Shown here piece by piece: positions 11,901-22,336 of a stretch of DNA of 64,000 bases. Each line of letters starts with the position of its first letter. Within the stretch, counting starts at the first letter, position 1. Below the pieces are notes generated by a model. It searched no databases. It was not told where the DNA came from and saw nothing but the letters and a program-made list of their open reading frames with translations. The stretch is from Nicotiana tabacum (Eukaryota; Streptophyta; Magnoliopsida; Solanales; Solanaceae): positions 40,311,804 to 40,375,803 of the forward strand of contig NC_134096.1 of assembly GCF_000715075.1 (NCBI RefSeq), in the 5' to 3' direction. The translations under genes and the position numbers were made by a program.

Positions 11901-12079
11901 AGTCAACATTTCTAACTTGGGCTTCTAAGCTATTAACCAAAGGGTCCCAACCAACTCGAAACCTTCCCGGAACGAAACTAACCAACCCCGCTAGTCATAA
12001 AACTACAAATGCCCATATGTGCAGCATCGATAGGGGAAATATGGCACAAATACATAAAATGATCGATCGGGTCTTTACA
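8930..12079 (-). repeat. 3' LTR of gypsy element A
   Basis: On the minus strand the LTR begins TGTAAAGACCCGATCG at 12079, directly after a polypurine tract. The far end is not sharply defined: sequence near 9000-9200 still resembles the matching end of LTR E (GAGTCACAAG, CAGATGTACCTG, ATGAGTAC), so I place it near 8930. No genes lie inside. The part from 10930 to 11360 carries many palindromes of the type GTCGCATTTGCGAC. A homologous LTR fragment is found at 50387-51148. Confidence 0.72.
10951..11246. repeat. 148-bp tandem duplication of palindrome-rich LTR segment
   Basis: Two 148-bp units (10951-11098 and 11099-11246) start TGGGTTCGCATTTATGAACC. Each holds GTCGCATTTGCGAC and the perfect 18-bp palindrome GCTTCGCAATTGCGAAGC (11043-11060 and 11191-11208). 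The units differ at only a few positions. Confidence 0.88.
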
Positions 12080-12097
12080 TTCTCCCCATCTTAAAAC
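12080..12097 (-). promoter_or_regulatory. polypurine tract of gypsy element A
   Basis: On the minus strand AAGATGGGGAGAA immediately precedes the LTR start TGTAAAGACC. It would prime plus-strand cDNA synthesis. Confidence 0.85.
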
Positions 12098-12099
12098 AA

Positions 12100-13519
12100 A
12101 CGTTCGTCCTCTACATACCTGAATTGATGAAAAGGTGAGAATAACAACTCCGCATGTCATGCTCGGTCTCCCAGGTCACCTTCTCGACCAGATGACCCCT
12201 CCATTGAACTTTCACTGAAGCAATATTCTTTGATCTCAACTTCCGGACATGCCTGTCCAAAATAGCTACTGGCTCCTCAACATAAGTCAAATCCATGTCC
12301 AAGAGACTGAATTGAAATCTAATACATAGGACGGGTCACCATAATACTTTCGGAGCATAGAAACATGGAACACCAGGTGAACTGCCGATAGGCTGGGCAG
12401 CAATGCAAGCTTGTAGGTCACCTCACCAACTCTCTCAAAGATCTCAAAAGGACTGATATACCTAGGGCTCAACTTTCCCTTCTTTCTGAACCTCATCACA
12501 CACTTCATGGGTAAAATTCAGAGCAGAACCCTCTCTCCAACCATAAATGCTATATCATGAACTTTTCGATCAGCATAACTCTTCCGTCTAGAATAGGCTG
12601 TATGATGCTAATCTTGAATCAACTTGGCTTTCTCCAAGGCATCTCGAACAAATCTATGCCTAACAACCTAGCCTCTCTCGGCTCAAATCAACCAACTGGA
12701 GAACGACACCGTCTCCCATATAAGGCCTCATAAGGGGCCATCTAAATACTCGATTGGTAGTTGTTGTTGTAGGAAAATTACTGCAAGCGATAAAAACTGA
12801 TCCCAAGAACCCCCAAAATCATAACACAGTTATGGAGCATATCCTCTAATATCAAAATGGTGTGCTCGGACTGCCCGTCTGTCTAGGATTTAAATATTGT
12901 ACTCAACTCAACCCGTGTGCCTAACTTACGGTGCATAACCCTCTAGAAACGCGATGTGAATTGTGTGCATCGGCCGTAGATAATGGACACCGACACGCCG
13001 TGGAGGCGAATACTCTCACGGATATAGACCTGAGCCAGCTACTCTGAAGAATAGGTAGTCACTACCAGAATAAAATGAGCCGACTTGATCAACCTGTCTA
13101 CAATAACCCATACTGCATCAAATTTCGTCAAAGTCCGTGGGAGCCCAACAACGAAGTCTATGGTAACACACTCCCACTTCACTTGGGAATCTCAAGTCTC
13201 TGAAACAAACTGCCTGGCCTCTGATGCTCGTACTTCACATGTTAGCAGTTTAGGCACCGAGCCACATACTCCACTATATCTTTCTTCATTCTTCTCCACC
13301 AATAGTGCTACCTCAAATCCTGATACATCTTAGCGGCTCCCAGATGAGTAGAATACCGCAAACTGTGGGCCTCCTCAAGAATCAACTCACGTAAACCATC
13401 CACAATAGGCACACATAACCGGCCCTGCATCCGCAACACCCCGTATCTCCAATAGAAACCTCCTTGGCATCGAAGTGTTGTACCGTGTCCTTAAGGACAA
13501 GCAAATGGGAGTCGTCATA
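12100..13519 (-). pseudogene. gypsy A integrase and chromodomain, broken
   Basis: Integrase joins retrotransposon cDNA to host DNA; the chromodomain steers it toward heterochromatin. The chromodomain is visible at 12111-12290 (EEPVAILDRHVRKLRS, then VQWRGH and TWETEHDMR). The integrase C-terminal fold (GKLSPRYISPFEIFERVGEV, then HVSMLRKY) lies at 12287-12508 in another frame. The catalytic core from 12510 to 13500 is recognisable in pieces but split by many stops and shifts. The protein cannot be made intact. Confidence 0.8.
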
Positions 13520-15132
13520 CTATCGCTCTCCGATGCACTCATATAAAGAAGATCGAGAAACCATGCAAGCAAGAACCCGGCTGGGTTCCAAAATATCCAA
13601 TCTAACAAACTGATTACCCAAGGCTTGAACATCTAGGCCTAGTAGCCTCTCTACTGCTGGTAGATATGCCAAACTGCCCAAACTCTCTGCCTTTCTACTC
13701 AAGGCACCGACCACCACGTTGGCTTTCCCGGGATGATATAGAATAGTGATATCACAGTCTTTAAGCAACTCTAACCAACTCCGCTGCCGCAAGTTAAGAT
13801 CTTTCTGCTTGAATAGATGCTGGAGACTTCGGTGGTCGGTATAGACCTCACATGGAACACCGTACAAATAGTGCCTCCAAATCTTCAATGCATGAACAAT
13901 ACCTGCCAACTCCAAGTCGTACACCCGATAATTTATCTCATGGACCTTCAACTACCGAGACGCGTAGGCAATCACCCTACCGTCTTGCATCAACATCGCG
14001 CCAAGCCCAATATGCGATCCGTCACAATACACAGTGTAAGACCCCGAACCCGTAGGCAACACCAACACTGAGGATGTAGTCAAAGTAGTCTTGAGCTTTT
14101 GAAAGCTCGTCTCACACTCCTTGGACCATCTTAAAGGAGCACCCTTCTGGGTCAATCTAGTCAAAGATGCAACAATGGATAGAAACCCTCTACGAAACAG
14201 CTATAATATCTGGCCAAACCAAGAAAACTCCGAATCTCAGTAGCTGATGACGGCCTGGTCCAACTTTGAACTGCTTCAATCTTATTAGGATCTATCTTGA
14301 TCCCCTCACTAGACACCACATGACCCAAAAATGCCACCAAGTCAAGCCAGAATTCACACTTGGAGAATTTTGCATATAACTTCTTATCTCTCAAGGTCTG
14401 GAGCACGATTCTCAGATGCTGCTCATGACCCTCCCGACTGCGGGAGTACACTAAGATGTCGTCAATAAACACAATGATGAATGAGTCAAGATATGGCTGG
14501 AATACACTGTTCATCAGGTGCATAAATGCTTTTGGGGCGTTGGTCAGCCCAAATGACATCAAAAGGAACTCGTAGTGACCATACCGAGTCCTGAAAGTAG
14601 TATTCGGGATATCCAGATCCCACATCTTCGGCTGATGATACCTTGACCGTAAATTAATCTTCGAGAACACTCTGGCACCCTGAAGCTGGTCAAATAAGTC
14701 ATCAATGTGCGGAGATAGGTACCTGTTTTTCACTGTAATCTAGTTCAACTCCCTATAATAATTACACATCCGCATCGAGTCATCCTGCTTCTTTACAAAT
14801 AGAACCGAAGCACCCCAAGGTGACACGCTAGGCCGGATGAAACCCTTATCGAGCAACTTTTGCAGCTGTTCCTTTAACTCTTTCAACTCCGCTGGTGCCA
14901 TACGATATGGTGGAATAGAAATGGGCTGAGTACCCGGCACCAAGTCAATACAAAAATCGATATCTCTATCGGGCGGCATGCCGAGAAGGTCTGTTGGAAA
15001 CACATCAGGGAAGTCTCTCACTACCAGAACGGACTCAACGGTAGGAGTATCAACAATAACATCTCTCACGAAGTATAGATATGCATCATACTCCTTATCA
15101 ACCATCCGATGTGCCTTAAGAAAAGGACACAA
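13520..15132 (-). pseudogene. gypsy A reverse transcriptase and RNase H, broken
   Basis: Copies element RNA into DNA and degrades the template. RT starts around 15000 ([17 protein letters not shown]) and continues in the next frame at 14161-14733 with [30 protein letters not shown] and the catalytic box FIDDILVYS. RNase H follows with FQKLKTTLTTS and VYCDGS at 13952-14164, and [18 protein letters not shown] at 13520-13951. The catalytic aspartates of RT are present. Breaks include a stop near 14738 between the two RT halves, a shift near 14160 and a stop after YASR near 13952. Confidence 0.88.
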
Positions 15133-16089
15133 CCCTGCTGGGAATATAATCCAATGTACCCCTCCACTCTAATAGTGACAAACCTGGCATAGCCAATGTC
15201 ATAGTCTTGGCGTGACAATCAAGAATAACGTGATAGAGTGAAAACCAGTCCATGCCCAAGATCACATCAAAGTCTACCATATTGAGTAATAATAGATCAA
15301 TTCTGGTCTCAAAACCACCAATAATAACTAAACATGATCGATACACACGGTCCACCGTAATAGAATCTCCCACAGGCGTGGACACATATATAGGAGAACT
15401 CAAATAATCACGAGATATATCTAAATATGGAGCAAAGTAAGATGACACATATGAATAAATTTATCCCAGATCAAATAAGACTGATGCATCCCTATGACAA
15501 CCCGGAACCATACCTTTGATGACTGGCCCGGACTCCCCCTCTAAGGCGACCTCTACCCGCCTGACCTCCACCCCGAGCTGGCTTAGGAGGTGGGGTGGCA
15601 ACTGGAGCAGCAACCATGGCCTGTGAAGTCTCTGGACAAGGTGGAATTGGGGGAGCCTGCGTAGTCTGTGGAGGTGCACCCCTCCTAAGTTTGGGACAGT
15701 CCCTCACCATATGTCTGGTGTCACCACACTCTGAAAAAGCTCTTGGTGGGCGTGGCTGTTGAAGCTGACTCGGGGCCTGGTCGAATAGACTAACAGATGA
15801 AGGCACCCCGTGCAGGAGGTGCATTGGATAGTGGTTGAGAAAAATGGACAACCTGAGACCTCGGAATAACCAGAGCACCACTAGAAGCTGGAAGTACTGA
15901 ATGAACTGGACGACACACATAGCCCCTACCATGACGGGCTGCAGCTGGGGTACGGGCACCTCTATATCCAGAATCTTCAGGCCTCTTGGCCTCCATTTCG
16001 TCTCTCTCACGGCCCCGAATACCCTCCAACCTCCACGCGATCTCTACCACCTACTGATACGGAGTATCTATCTCCAACTCTCGAGCCAT
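15116..16089 (-). pseudogene. gypsy A protease and gag C-terminus, broken
   Basis: The aspartic protease cuts Gag-Pol; Gag forms the particle. The protease flap and core (NMVDFDVILGMDW) lie near 15270. Its active-site loop near 15455 reads DLG followed by a stop codon, so the protease is dead. The gag part from 15492 to 16089 has a CCHC zinc knuckle (CGDTRHMVRDC) near 15710, followed by a proline-rich tail. The upstream end stops at 16089, where sequence changes to pararetrovirus. The same gag segment appears again at 20669-20949. Confidence 0.85.
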
Positions 16090-16184
16090 TTGAAAGATCG
16101 TGCAGTAGAAAAATTGAATTGAAAGCAAGAAAGAATACTTACAAACTGTTTTATTCTGAAAACATGATCAAAAGTACATACGAA

Positions 16185-16690
16185 GGGAACATTGAAAGCA
16201 ATTTTGTATTTATCCTTTTCAGCTATCTGGATTTTCCAAAAACCTGGTTTCATATCAAACTTGCTATAAATATTAGCTTTATAGGTTGTTTTTAAAAGAT
16301 CTCTTTTGTTAGGTATTGAGTACCTAATCCATTTTAAAACCGTATTTAAAGGTTTATAGTTGATAACCAAACTTGGTGCTCCTCTTTCTTTCTCTGCATT
16401 ATTATTAACCTAAAAGGTAGAGCAACTCCATGGAGATTTAGAAGGACGAATAATTTTATTTTTCAAAAGATTAGTAATCTCAATTTTTTAAATTTCCATC
16501 ATTTCATGATTCATTTGAATAGGTCTTGCCTTGGTAGAAATGATATGTTCATTGAATCCTTCAATGTATGGTAGTTCAATCACATGTATTTTTCTTTCCC
16601 AAAAGGCGTTTGGAAAATCAGAGCATATTTCTTTCTCAAACTGTTGTTGAAGATTGGCTATCTTAGGAACCATCTCCGGGGTTTATAAAA
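16185..16690 (-). pseudogene. pararetrovirus reverse transcriptase N-terminal fragment
   Basis: Caulimovirid RT copies pregenomic RNA into DNA. This fragment shows the pre-RT region (16488-16673), then the blocks VINYKPLN and KFDMKPGFWKIQI near 16360-16240 and KIAFNVPF near 16190. The recognisable sequence ends there, before the catalytic YxDD box, which is absent. Stops interrupt it near 16485 (TAA) and 16411 (TAG). From 16090 to 16185 the sequence is no longer RT; it may be viral intergenic DNA or filler. The orientation is opposite to the other viral genes to its right. Confidence 0.8.
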
Positions 16691-16729
16691 TTTTCTCGAT
16701 TCTCTTAACTTTTATTTCATCTTTTAAAA

Positions 16730-17734
16730 ATGAATAATAACTAGCATATTTTAAATAGTGTAAATCTATCTTCTCAAGCAACTAGGATTGTTAAACTTGA
16801 AAATGATCTTCAAAACTGGAATATTACAGATGAACCTTTCAAAAAGATTTACCAGCTAGGTAATTTTAGCTTCATTAAGAGGCATAATATTAAAACATGT
16901 GAGTCTACCACTGCTATTAATAATTCTTTAGAAATCATTAGACTGTTAAACGAGCAAGATATTAGTCGGTATAGAACCCAGTTTAATTATCTCCATACAG
17001 GACTCGTTCAAGTCGCTGTCAAGCCTCTCTTTAGGAAAGGCTTGGATATTCTTATATACATTATCCTTAGAGATGACCATCTTATTAAATTCGATGATTC
17101 TCTCATAGGCATCCTTCAAAGTAACCTAGCCGATGGCCCGATATACTTTAACTGCTATCCTATTTTCTCGGTCGACATCAATGACCCCAACGTCATGGAT
17201 GCCTTGACCCTTAACGCCAAGACCAAAAATATGAATAGCAAAGCCAATACCCGCGAGATAGCTGTAATCTATAAGGTGTATTACAGACTTATGACCACTA
17301 CTCTAGCCCCTAAGGCAAGAATAGAAAGTGTCAAGGGAGTCACTATGCATATGGAAGCAAATCATGAGCACAACACTATCTTTTTGCCCCGACTCCTAAA
17401 TTGGAATGATATCCTTTCTAGTAATGACTGGCATTTTGATGCCATAGGTCAACCCCAACGTTCTCATTCTGAGAGATCTCAGATCGAAAGGGTAATCTAA
17501 TTCCCCGACGATTCTATTGATCTCAAATTCCTAGAAAATCCTTTGAGTCAAACCTCTTCACTCAGACGAATGTCTTCAACTCGTCCCTTTTCAGCAAGAC
17601 CTTCTTCTTCAAAACCCCCGGAGGAAAAGGACTTTTATCCCGATAATCCCGCCGACAATGGTAAGGGAAAAGTCAGACATGTAGATTTCTCGGGAGATAT
17701 TTCTAAAGTCTACAATCAAACCTTCCCAAAGTGA
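16730..17734 (+). pseudogene. pararetrovirus movement protein, broken
   Basis: Resembles the 30K-superfamily movement protein that lets plant pararetroviruses pass through plasmodesmata. A start codon at 16730 is followed by a TAG four codons later (16742). The frame is then open through the conserved core (GPIYFNCYPIFSVDINDPN near 17130) to a TAA near 17498. The same frame resumes downstream to a Ser/Pro-rich tail ending at 17734. The assignment is by family resemblance of the core; no catalytic residues apply. Its left neighbour is the inverted RT fragment and its right neighbour the coat ORF, 1 bp away. Confidence 0.78.
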
Positions 17735-17735
17735 T

Positions 17736-19593
17736 ATGGAAGCTCCTACTCTTTCTACTAAAGAAAAACCCAAAAAACACTTTCAGATGATTAGGTCTTA
17801 TGAGCCTTTTATCCCGGACCCGAAAATCTTAAATGTTTTGTGGACCCATCTTGATAATCAAACCAAAAGAAATTGGTACATTTCTACTTGCACTCTTCAG
17901 CAAAGAGAAAACTTTAGAGACTCTTGGATGACTGCCATGAAAAGAATTAGATGCGAAATCATGTTCTTCAAATGGTTTGAGAAATCTGGCAAACTCGATA
18001 ATCAGAAGGATTCTCTTCAAGTCCTTATCAATAAGTGGTATGCAACCACCAACAAAATTGTCGAATCTTTCACTCCTCCCCTAGAAGGACTTAGCATCCC
18101 CATAGATGACATCGTCATTCCTGCTGCTCCTTTGAAAACTAAAAGTGAAAAGCCTCAAGCTATAGTTTCTTGCGCTGATGTTGATAGAGTCATTGAGCAG
18201 AATAACTATACCAATCAATTGCTTCATGTCGTTTCTAGACATATAGAAGAATCTAAAGGAAAATCTTTATTCAGTAGTAAACCTATTCCTTCGACAGCCA
18301 GCACTAGCCAAGAAATCGAGTCTAGTCCAGTTTTCAAAATGACTGAATTCTCCAGAGATAAATTCCTGAAGTTTAAAGAAACCTTTGAAATATGTGACAA
18401 TGTTCTTGACAAGATCAATGAGCAACTTTCCAACTTTAACATCTCAGACAAGAACGATTTGAAACCAAAAAGAGTTTCTACTATCCAAGAAAAGGAAGTT
18501 CTCATCCAAAGACTTTCCAATGATTGGTACCATAACCGAAATAATTATCACAAACGTCCCTCCTTCCCCGACCTTTAATACGAAGTAAATGCTTTTTTAT
18601 CAACCTCTTCTCACGAAGGAAGAAGCATTATAGAATGGAATATCGATGGTCTAGATGAACATCAGATATATAACAAGCTCCATGTAATGGGAATTTCCAT
18701 AACTGCTTACAAAATCAGAGGTTCCTCTGACAAAGAAGTAGCTTCTATGATTGTCGCTGGTTTCACTGGTATGTTAAGACATTGGTGAGATAACTATTTC
18801 ACCGATGATATCAAGCGTGCCATTTATGATGCCACGGCAGTTGAAATAGTCGAAAAGACCAAAGGTACCTCTCAAGTATCTAGAGAAGATGCTTGCGCTA
18901 CCCTCCTTTATCATATAGCTAAACACTTCATAGGAGAGCCCAAACTCTGGAAGATAGAAGCTTACAAATCCTCAATAATCTTTCGTGTCCTACACTTGAT
19001 GATTTCATCTGGTACAAAAACCAATTCATCAGTAAGGTCATGATACGACCAGACTGTAATCTTGAATTCTGGAAAGAATGCTTCATCACCGGACTACCTC
19101 CTCTGTTCGCCGATAAAGTCAGAACCAAAATCCAAGATAGTTGTGATAGTAAACTTCCTTATCATCAAATGACTTATGGTGACCTCATCAGTATTATTAA
19201 TGTCGTAAGTCTAGAACTCTGCACTGATATTAAGCTAAAGCACCTGCTCAAGAAGGAACAATCATCCTATAGGAGAGAGTTATGCAGTTTTTGCCAAGAC
19301 TTTGGATTTACTTCCATTGCTGCTCCTTATGTTCGTTCTTCCAAAAGGGACAAAAATCCTAAACCTTTTAGGAAAATTCATCGTAGCAAATCTCGAAGGG
19401 ATTCTGAAAAAACTACCAGAAAGAAACCAAAATATCACAGACGCCATAAAGGTTCTAGCACAGATGTCTGTTGGAATTGAGGAAAACCTGGTCATCGTGC
19501 CAATACCTGCAAATATGACAAAAAGAAAAAGAAGATCAACCTTCTAGAAATTAGCGAAGAAGCCAAGAAAGAGCTCTATTCAATCCTTGAATA
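17736..19593 (+). pseudogene. pararetrovirus coat protein with zinc knuckle, broken
   Basis: The capsid part of a caulimovirid polyprotein. The first 280 codons (17736-18578) are open and start with ATG. The coat core follows from about 18590 to 19460, with a TGA near 18786, a frame change near 19020 and a basic Arg/Lys-rich stretch at 19330-19460. A CCHC zinc knuckle that would bind viral RNA lies at 19469-19520, but a TGA at 19478-19480 sits where its second cysteine belongs. At least three lesions prevent expression. The N-terminal segment has no motif I recognise. Confidence 0.78.
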
Positions 19594-20260
19594 AGTCGAG
19601 TCAGACTCCTCACCTCTCCCTTCTTCAGGTAATTCCGGTAACGACATCGACGTCACCTACAAATTGGACTCTAGTCAATCTAGTGGAGAGTGCAACTGCA
19701 ATGAAACATTTTGTACTTATGATAGCCTTCCTCAAAGAATCAGAGTTTTGTCTGATGACTCTAAAGAAACCCTCTTCGATATCATTCAACACATCAATGA
19801 TTAAGAGTATAAAAATACATATCTTCTAGAACTCAAAAGACTTATTCTCGATCAACAAAAAGACAAACCTATGCCTAAACCTAAGGTCATCATTGAACCT
19901 TTCAGCATGAAGCACATTATGTCTAGATTTGAGAAGTCTTATGAACCCTCTATTTCTGATCTTAGACACGAAGTCTCAGAACTTAAGAAAGATATTAAGG
20001 ACATTAGATCCAGACTTGATAAGGTCGAATTTTAGATGCCCTTACTGAGAAAGTCCTCAAACGTGCTAATTCTTACGATCATAAATCTGATGAGGAAGAA
20101 CTTCCTGGAAGGGAAAAAATCCTCCCCAATAATGATCACCTGATAGAAACTCAACTACCTATCAATGAATTCTATCTCTCTAAAGAGACCTCCTCTTCCA
20201 TGGCTCCCGGCGTAACCGTTGTTACCTCTGCCAGGCCACAAAGCCATCACATTCCTATCA
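19594..20260 (+). pseudogene. pararetrovirus polyprotein linker, broken
   Basis: Degenerate coding sequence between coat and protease. It includes an acidic Ser/Asp/Glu-rich region (19600-19800) and a heptad-like charged helix near 19960-20035 (SDLRHEVSELKKDIKDIRSR), which looks like a short coiled coil. Stops occur near 19594, 19802 and 20033. The position fits the variable linker of caulimovirid ORFs; no enzymatic domain is visible. Confidence 0.6.
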
Positions 20261-20667
20261 AAATTGTTATTAGCAAAATTTTTGTTATCAACAAAATCGC
20301 CTTGCTAGACAGTGGCGCCGATTAAAATTGCATCATGAAAGGTATTATACCTATTCATTACTTAGAGAAAAGTACCTCTAGGCTTTACTCTGCCACAGGA
20401 GAACAACTGCGTATTAATTACAAGCTTTCTAAAGCCCATATTTGCAATAATGGCATTTGTCTTACAAATAATTTTGTGATTACTGAAGATATCAACGAAG
20501 ATATCATTTTAGGAATTCCTTTTATCAGTCAGATAAAACCTTATATTACTGATTTAGATGGCATTAATACCACCATTTTAGGAAAAACCTTGCATTTACC
20601 TTTTATAAAAACTCTTTCACAAGATGAAAGTAACTTTGTTAGAGAAAAAAATAGTTTTTCGTATTAA
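20261..20667 (+). pseudogene. pararetrovirus aspartic protease, broken
   Basis: Retropepsin-type protease that would process the polyprotein. The active-site DSGAD lies near 20310-20325, immediately followed by a TAA, and the downstream half (20335-20667) is open with the conserved IILGIPFI block near 20510. In the family RT would follow directly, but the sequence switches to gypsy gag at 20669. The RT fragment present in the block is at its other end and inverted. Confidence 0.78.
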
Positions 20668-20668
20668 A

Positions 20669-21069
20669 TGCAGGAGGTGCACTCAATAGTGGTTGAGAAA
20701 AATGGACAACCTCAGACCTCAGAATAACCGGAGCACCGCTAGAAGCTGGAAGTGCTGAATGAACTGGACGACACACATAGCCCCTACCATGATGGGTTGC
20801 AGCTGGGGCGCGGGCACCACTATATCCCCCAGAATCTTGAGGCCTCTTGGCCTCCCTATCGTCTCTCTCACGGCTCTGCATACCCTCCAACCTCCATGCG
20901 ATCTCACCACCTGCTGATACGGAGTATTTGTCTCCGACTCTCAAGCCATGCTGAATCTAATACCATAGTTAAGCCCCTTGATGAATCTGCGGACTCGCTC
21001 TCTGATGGTAAAAACCAAGGCAGGTGCATGTCTGGACAACTCACTAAATCTGATAGCATACTCTTACAC
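20669..21069 (-). pseudogene. gypsy gag fragment B
   Basis: Minus-strand gag of the same gypsy family as element A. Positions 20669-20949 correspond to 15811-16089 at roughly 90 percent identity by eye. The following 120 bp is the next, more N-terminal, part of gag (RERVRRFIKGLNYG), matching 22210-22330 in copy C. At about 21069 the sequence jumps to the protease region of copy C. This may be the continuation of element A beyond the viral block, or a separate copy. Confidence 0.8.
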
Positions 21070-22336
21070 TACTGGAAACACATCAGGGAAGTCTCTCACT
21101 ACTGGAACAGACTCAACGGTAGGAGTATCCACACTAACATCTCTCACGAAGGCTAGATATGCATCACACCCCTCTCAACCATCCGTTGTGCCTTAAGAAA
21201 GGACACAACCCGCCTGGGAATATAATCCAATGTATCACTCCACTCTAACCGTAGCAAACCTGGCATAGCTAATGTCACAATCTTGGCGTGACAATCATGA
21301 ATAGCGTGATAGGGTGACAACTAGTCCATGCCCAAGATCACATCAAAGTCTACCATATTGAGTAATAATAGATCAACTATGGTCTCAAAATCACCAATAA
21401 TAACTAAATACGACCGATACACATGGTCCACCACAATAATATCACCCACATGCATGGACACATATATAGGAGAACTTAAAGAATCATGAGATATATACAA
21501 ATATAGATCTAAGTAATATGACACATATGAATAAGTGGATCTCAGATCAAATAAGACTGATACATCCCTATGAAAAACCATAACCATACCTGTGATAACT
21601 ACGTCTGATGCAACTGCCTCTATCCTACCTGGAAAAGCATAAAGGCCTGGCCTTCTCCTTTAGGGTGACCTCTACCCACCTAACCTCCTCCCCTAGCTGG
21701 CTGTGCAGGTGGGGCGGCAACTAGAGCAGCAACCATGGCCTGTGAAGTCTGTGGACCAAGTGGAATTCGAGAAGCCTGAGTAGTCTGTGGAGGTGCACCC
21801 CTCATAAGTCTGGGGTAGTCCCTTACCATATATCTGGTGTCGCCACACTGAAAACAATCTCTCGGTGGGTGTGGCTGCTGAAGCTGACTCGATCCTGGTC
21901 AGCTAGACTGACCGCTGAAGGCACCCCGTGCAGGAGGTGCACTGGATAGTGGCTAAGAAAAATGGGCAACCTGAGACCTCGAAATAGCCGAAGCACCGCT
22001 AGAAGTTGGAAGTGCTGAATGAATTGGACAACTCACATATCCCCTACCATGACGGGCTACACCTGGGGCACGGGCACCACTATAATTTCTAGAATCTTGA
22101 GGCCTCTTGGCCTCCCTATCCTCTCTCTCTCACAGCCCCGCATACCCTCCAACCTCCACATTATCTATACCACTTACTTATACAGAGTATCTATCTCCAA
22201 CTCTCGATCCATGCTGACTCTAATACCATATTTGAGCCCCTCGATGAATCTACGGACTCGCTCTCTAACTGTAGAAACCAAGGCAGGTGCATGTCTGGAC
22301 AAATCACTAAATATGATAGCATACTCTAACACTGTC
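21070..22336 (-). pseudogene. gypsy protease-gag fragment C
   Basis: A third minus-strand copy of the family. It begins with the segment equal to 14996-15100 of element A. Then comes the protease (21321-21587, NMVDFDVILGMD; the active-site loop reads DLRST instead of DxGST, so a key glycine is lost). Gag with a damaged zinc knuckle follows to 22336. The end at 22336 is the insertion point of the next LTR element. Confidence 0.82.

Larger units (their letters stand above)
8930..16089 (-). mobile_element. Tekay-like Ty3/gypsy element A, 3' part
   Basis: A minus-strand chromovirus with order 3' LTR (8930-12079), polypurine tract, chromodomain and integrase, RNase H, RT, protease and gag (up to 16089). 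The coding order on the minus strand, gag-PR-RT-RH-IN with a terminal chromodomain, is that of Ty3/gypsy. Gag is cut at 16089, where the pararetrovirus block starts. The 5' LTR and primer site are not found next to it. Multiple stops and shifts make it non-autonomous. The lineage (Tekay/Del) is inferred from the chromodomain type and LTR ends. Confidence 0.85.
16090..20668. mobile_element. endogenous pararetrovirus block, rearranged and dead
   Basis: A 4.6-kb block of Caulimoviridae-type sequence embedded in gypsy gag DNA. The left part (to about 16690) carries an RT segment on the minus strand. The right part (from 16730) carries, on the plus strand, movement protein, coat protein with zinc knuckle, a coiled-coil linker and an aspartic protease. 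In an intact genome of this family all of these are on one strand, so the block is a head-to-head rearrangement. The RNase H domain and the rest of RT are missing. Numerous stops and shifts exclude expression. Separate movement and coat ORFs and the Nicotiana-like context suggest a solendovirus (tobacco vein clearing virus-like) relative, but this is not tested by any search. Confidence 0.85.

Noticed and set aside
13085..13333. Plus-strand frames at 13085-14071
   Set aside because: Antisense to gypsy A integrase and RNase H.
16090..20668. Possibility of an intact, activatable virus copy
   Set aside because: The RT catalytic region and RNase H are absent, the halves are in opposite orientation, and stops interrupt each ORF.
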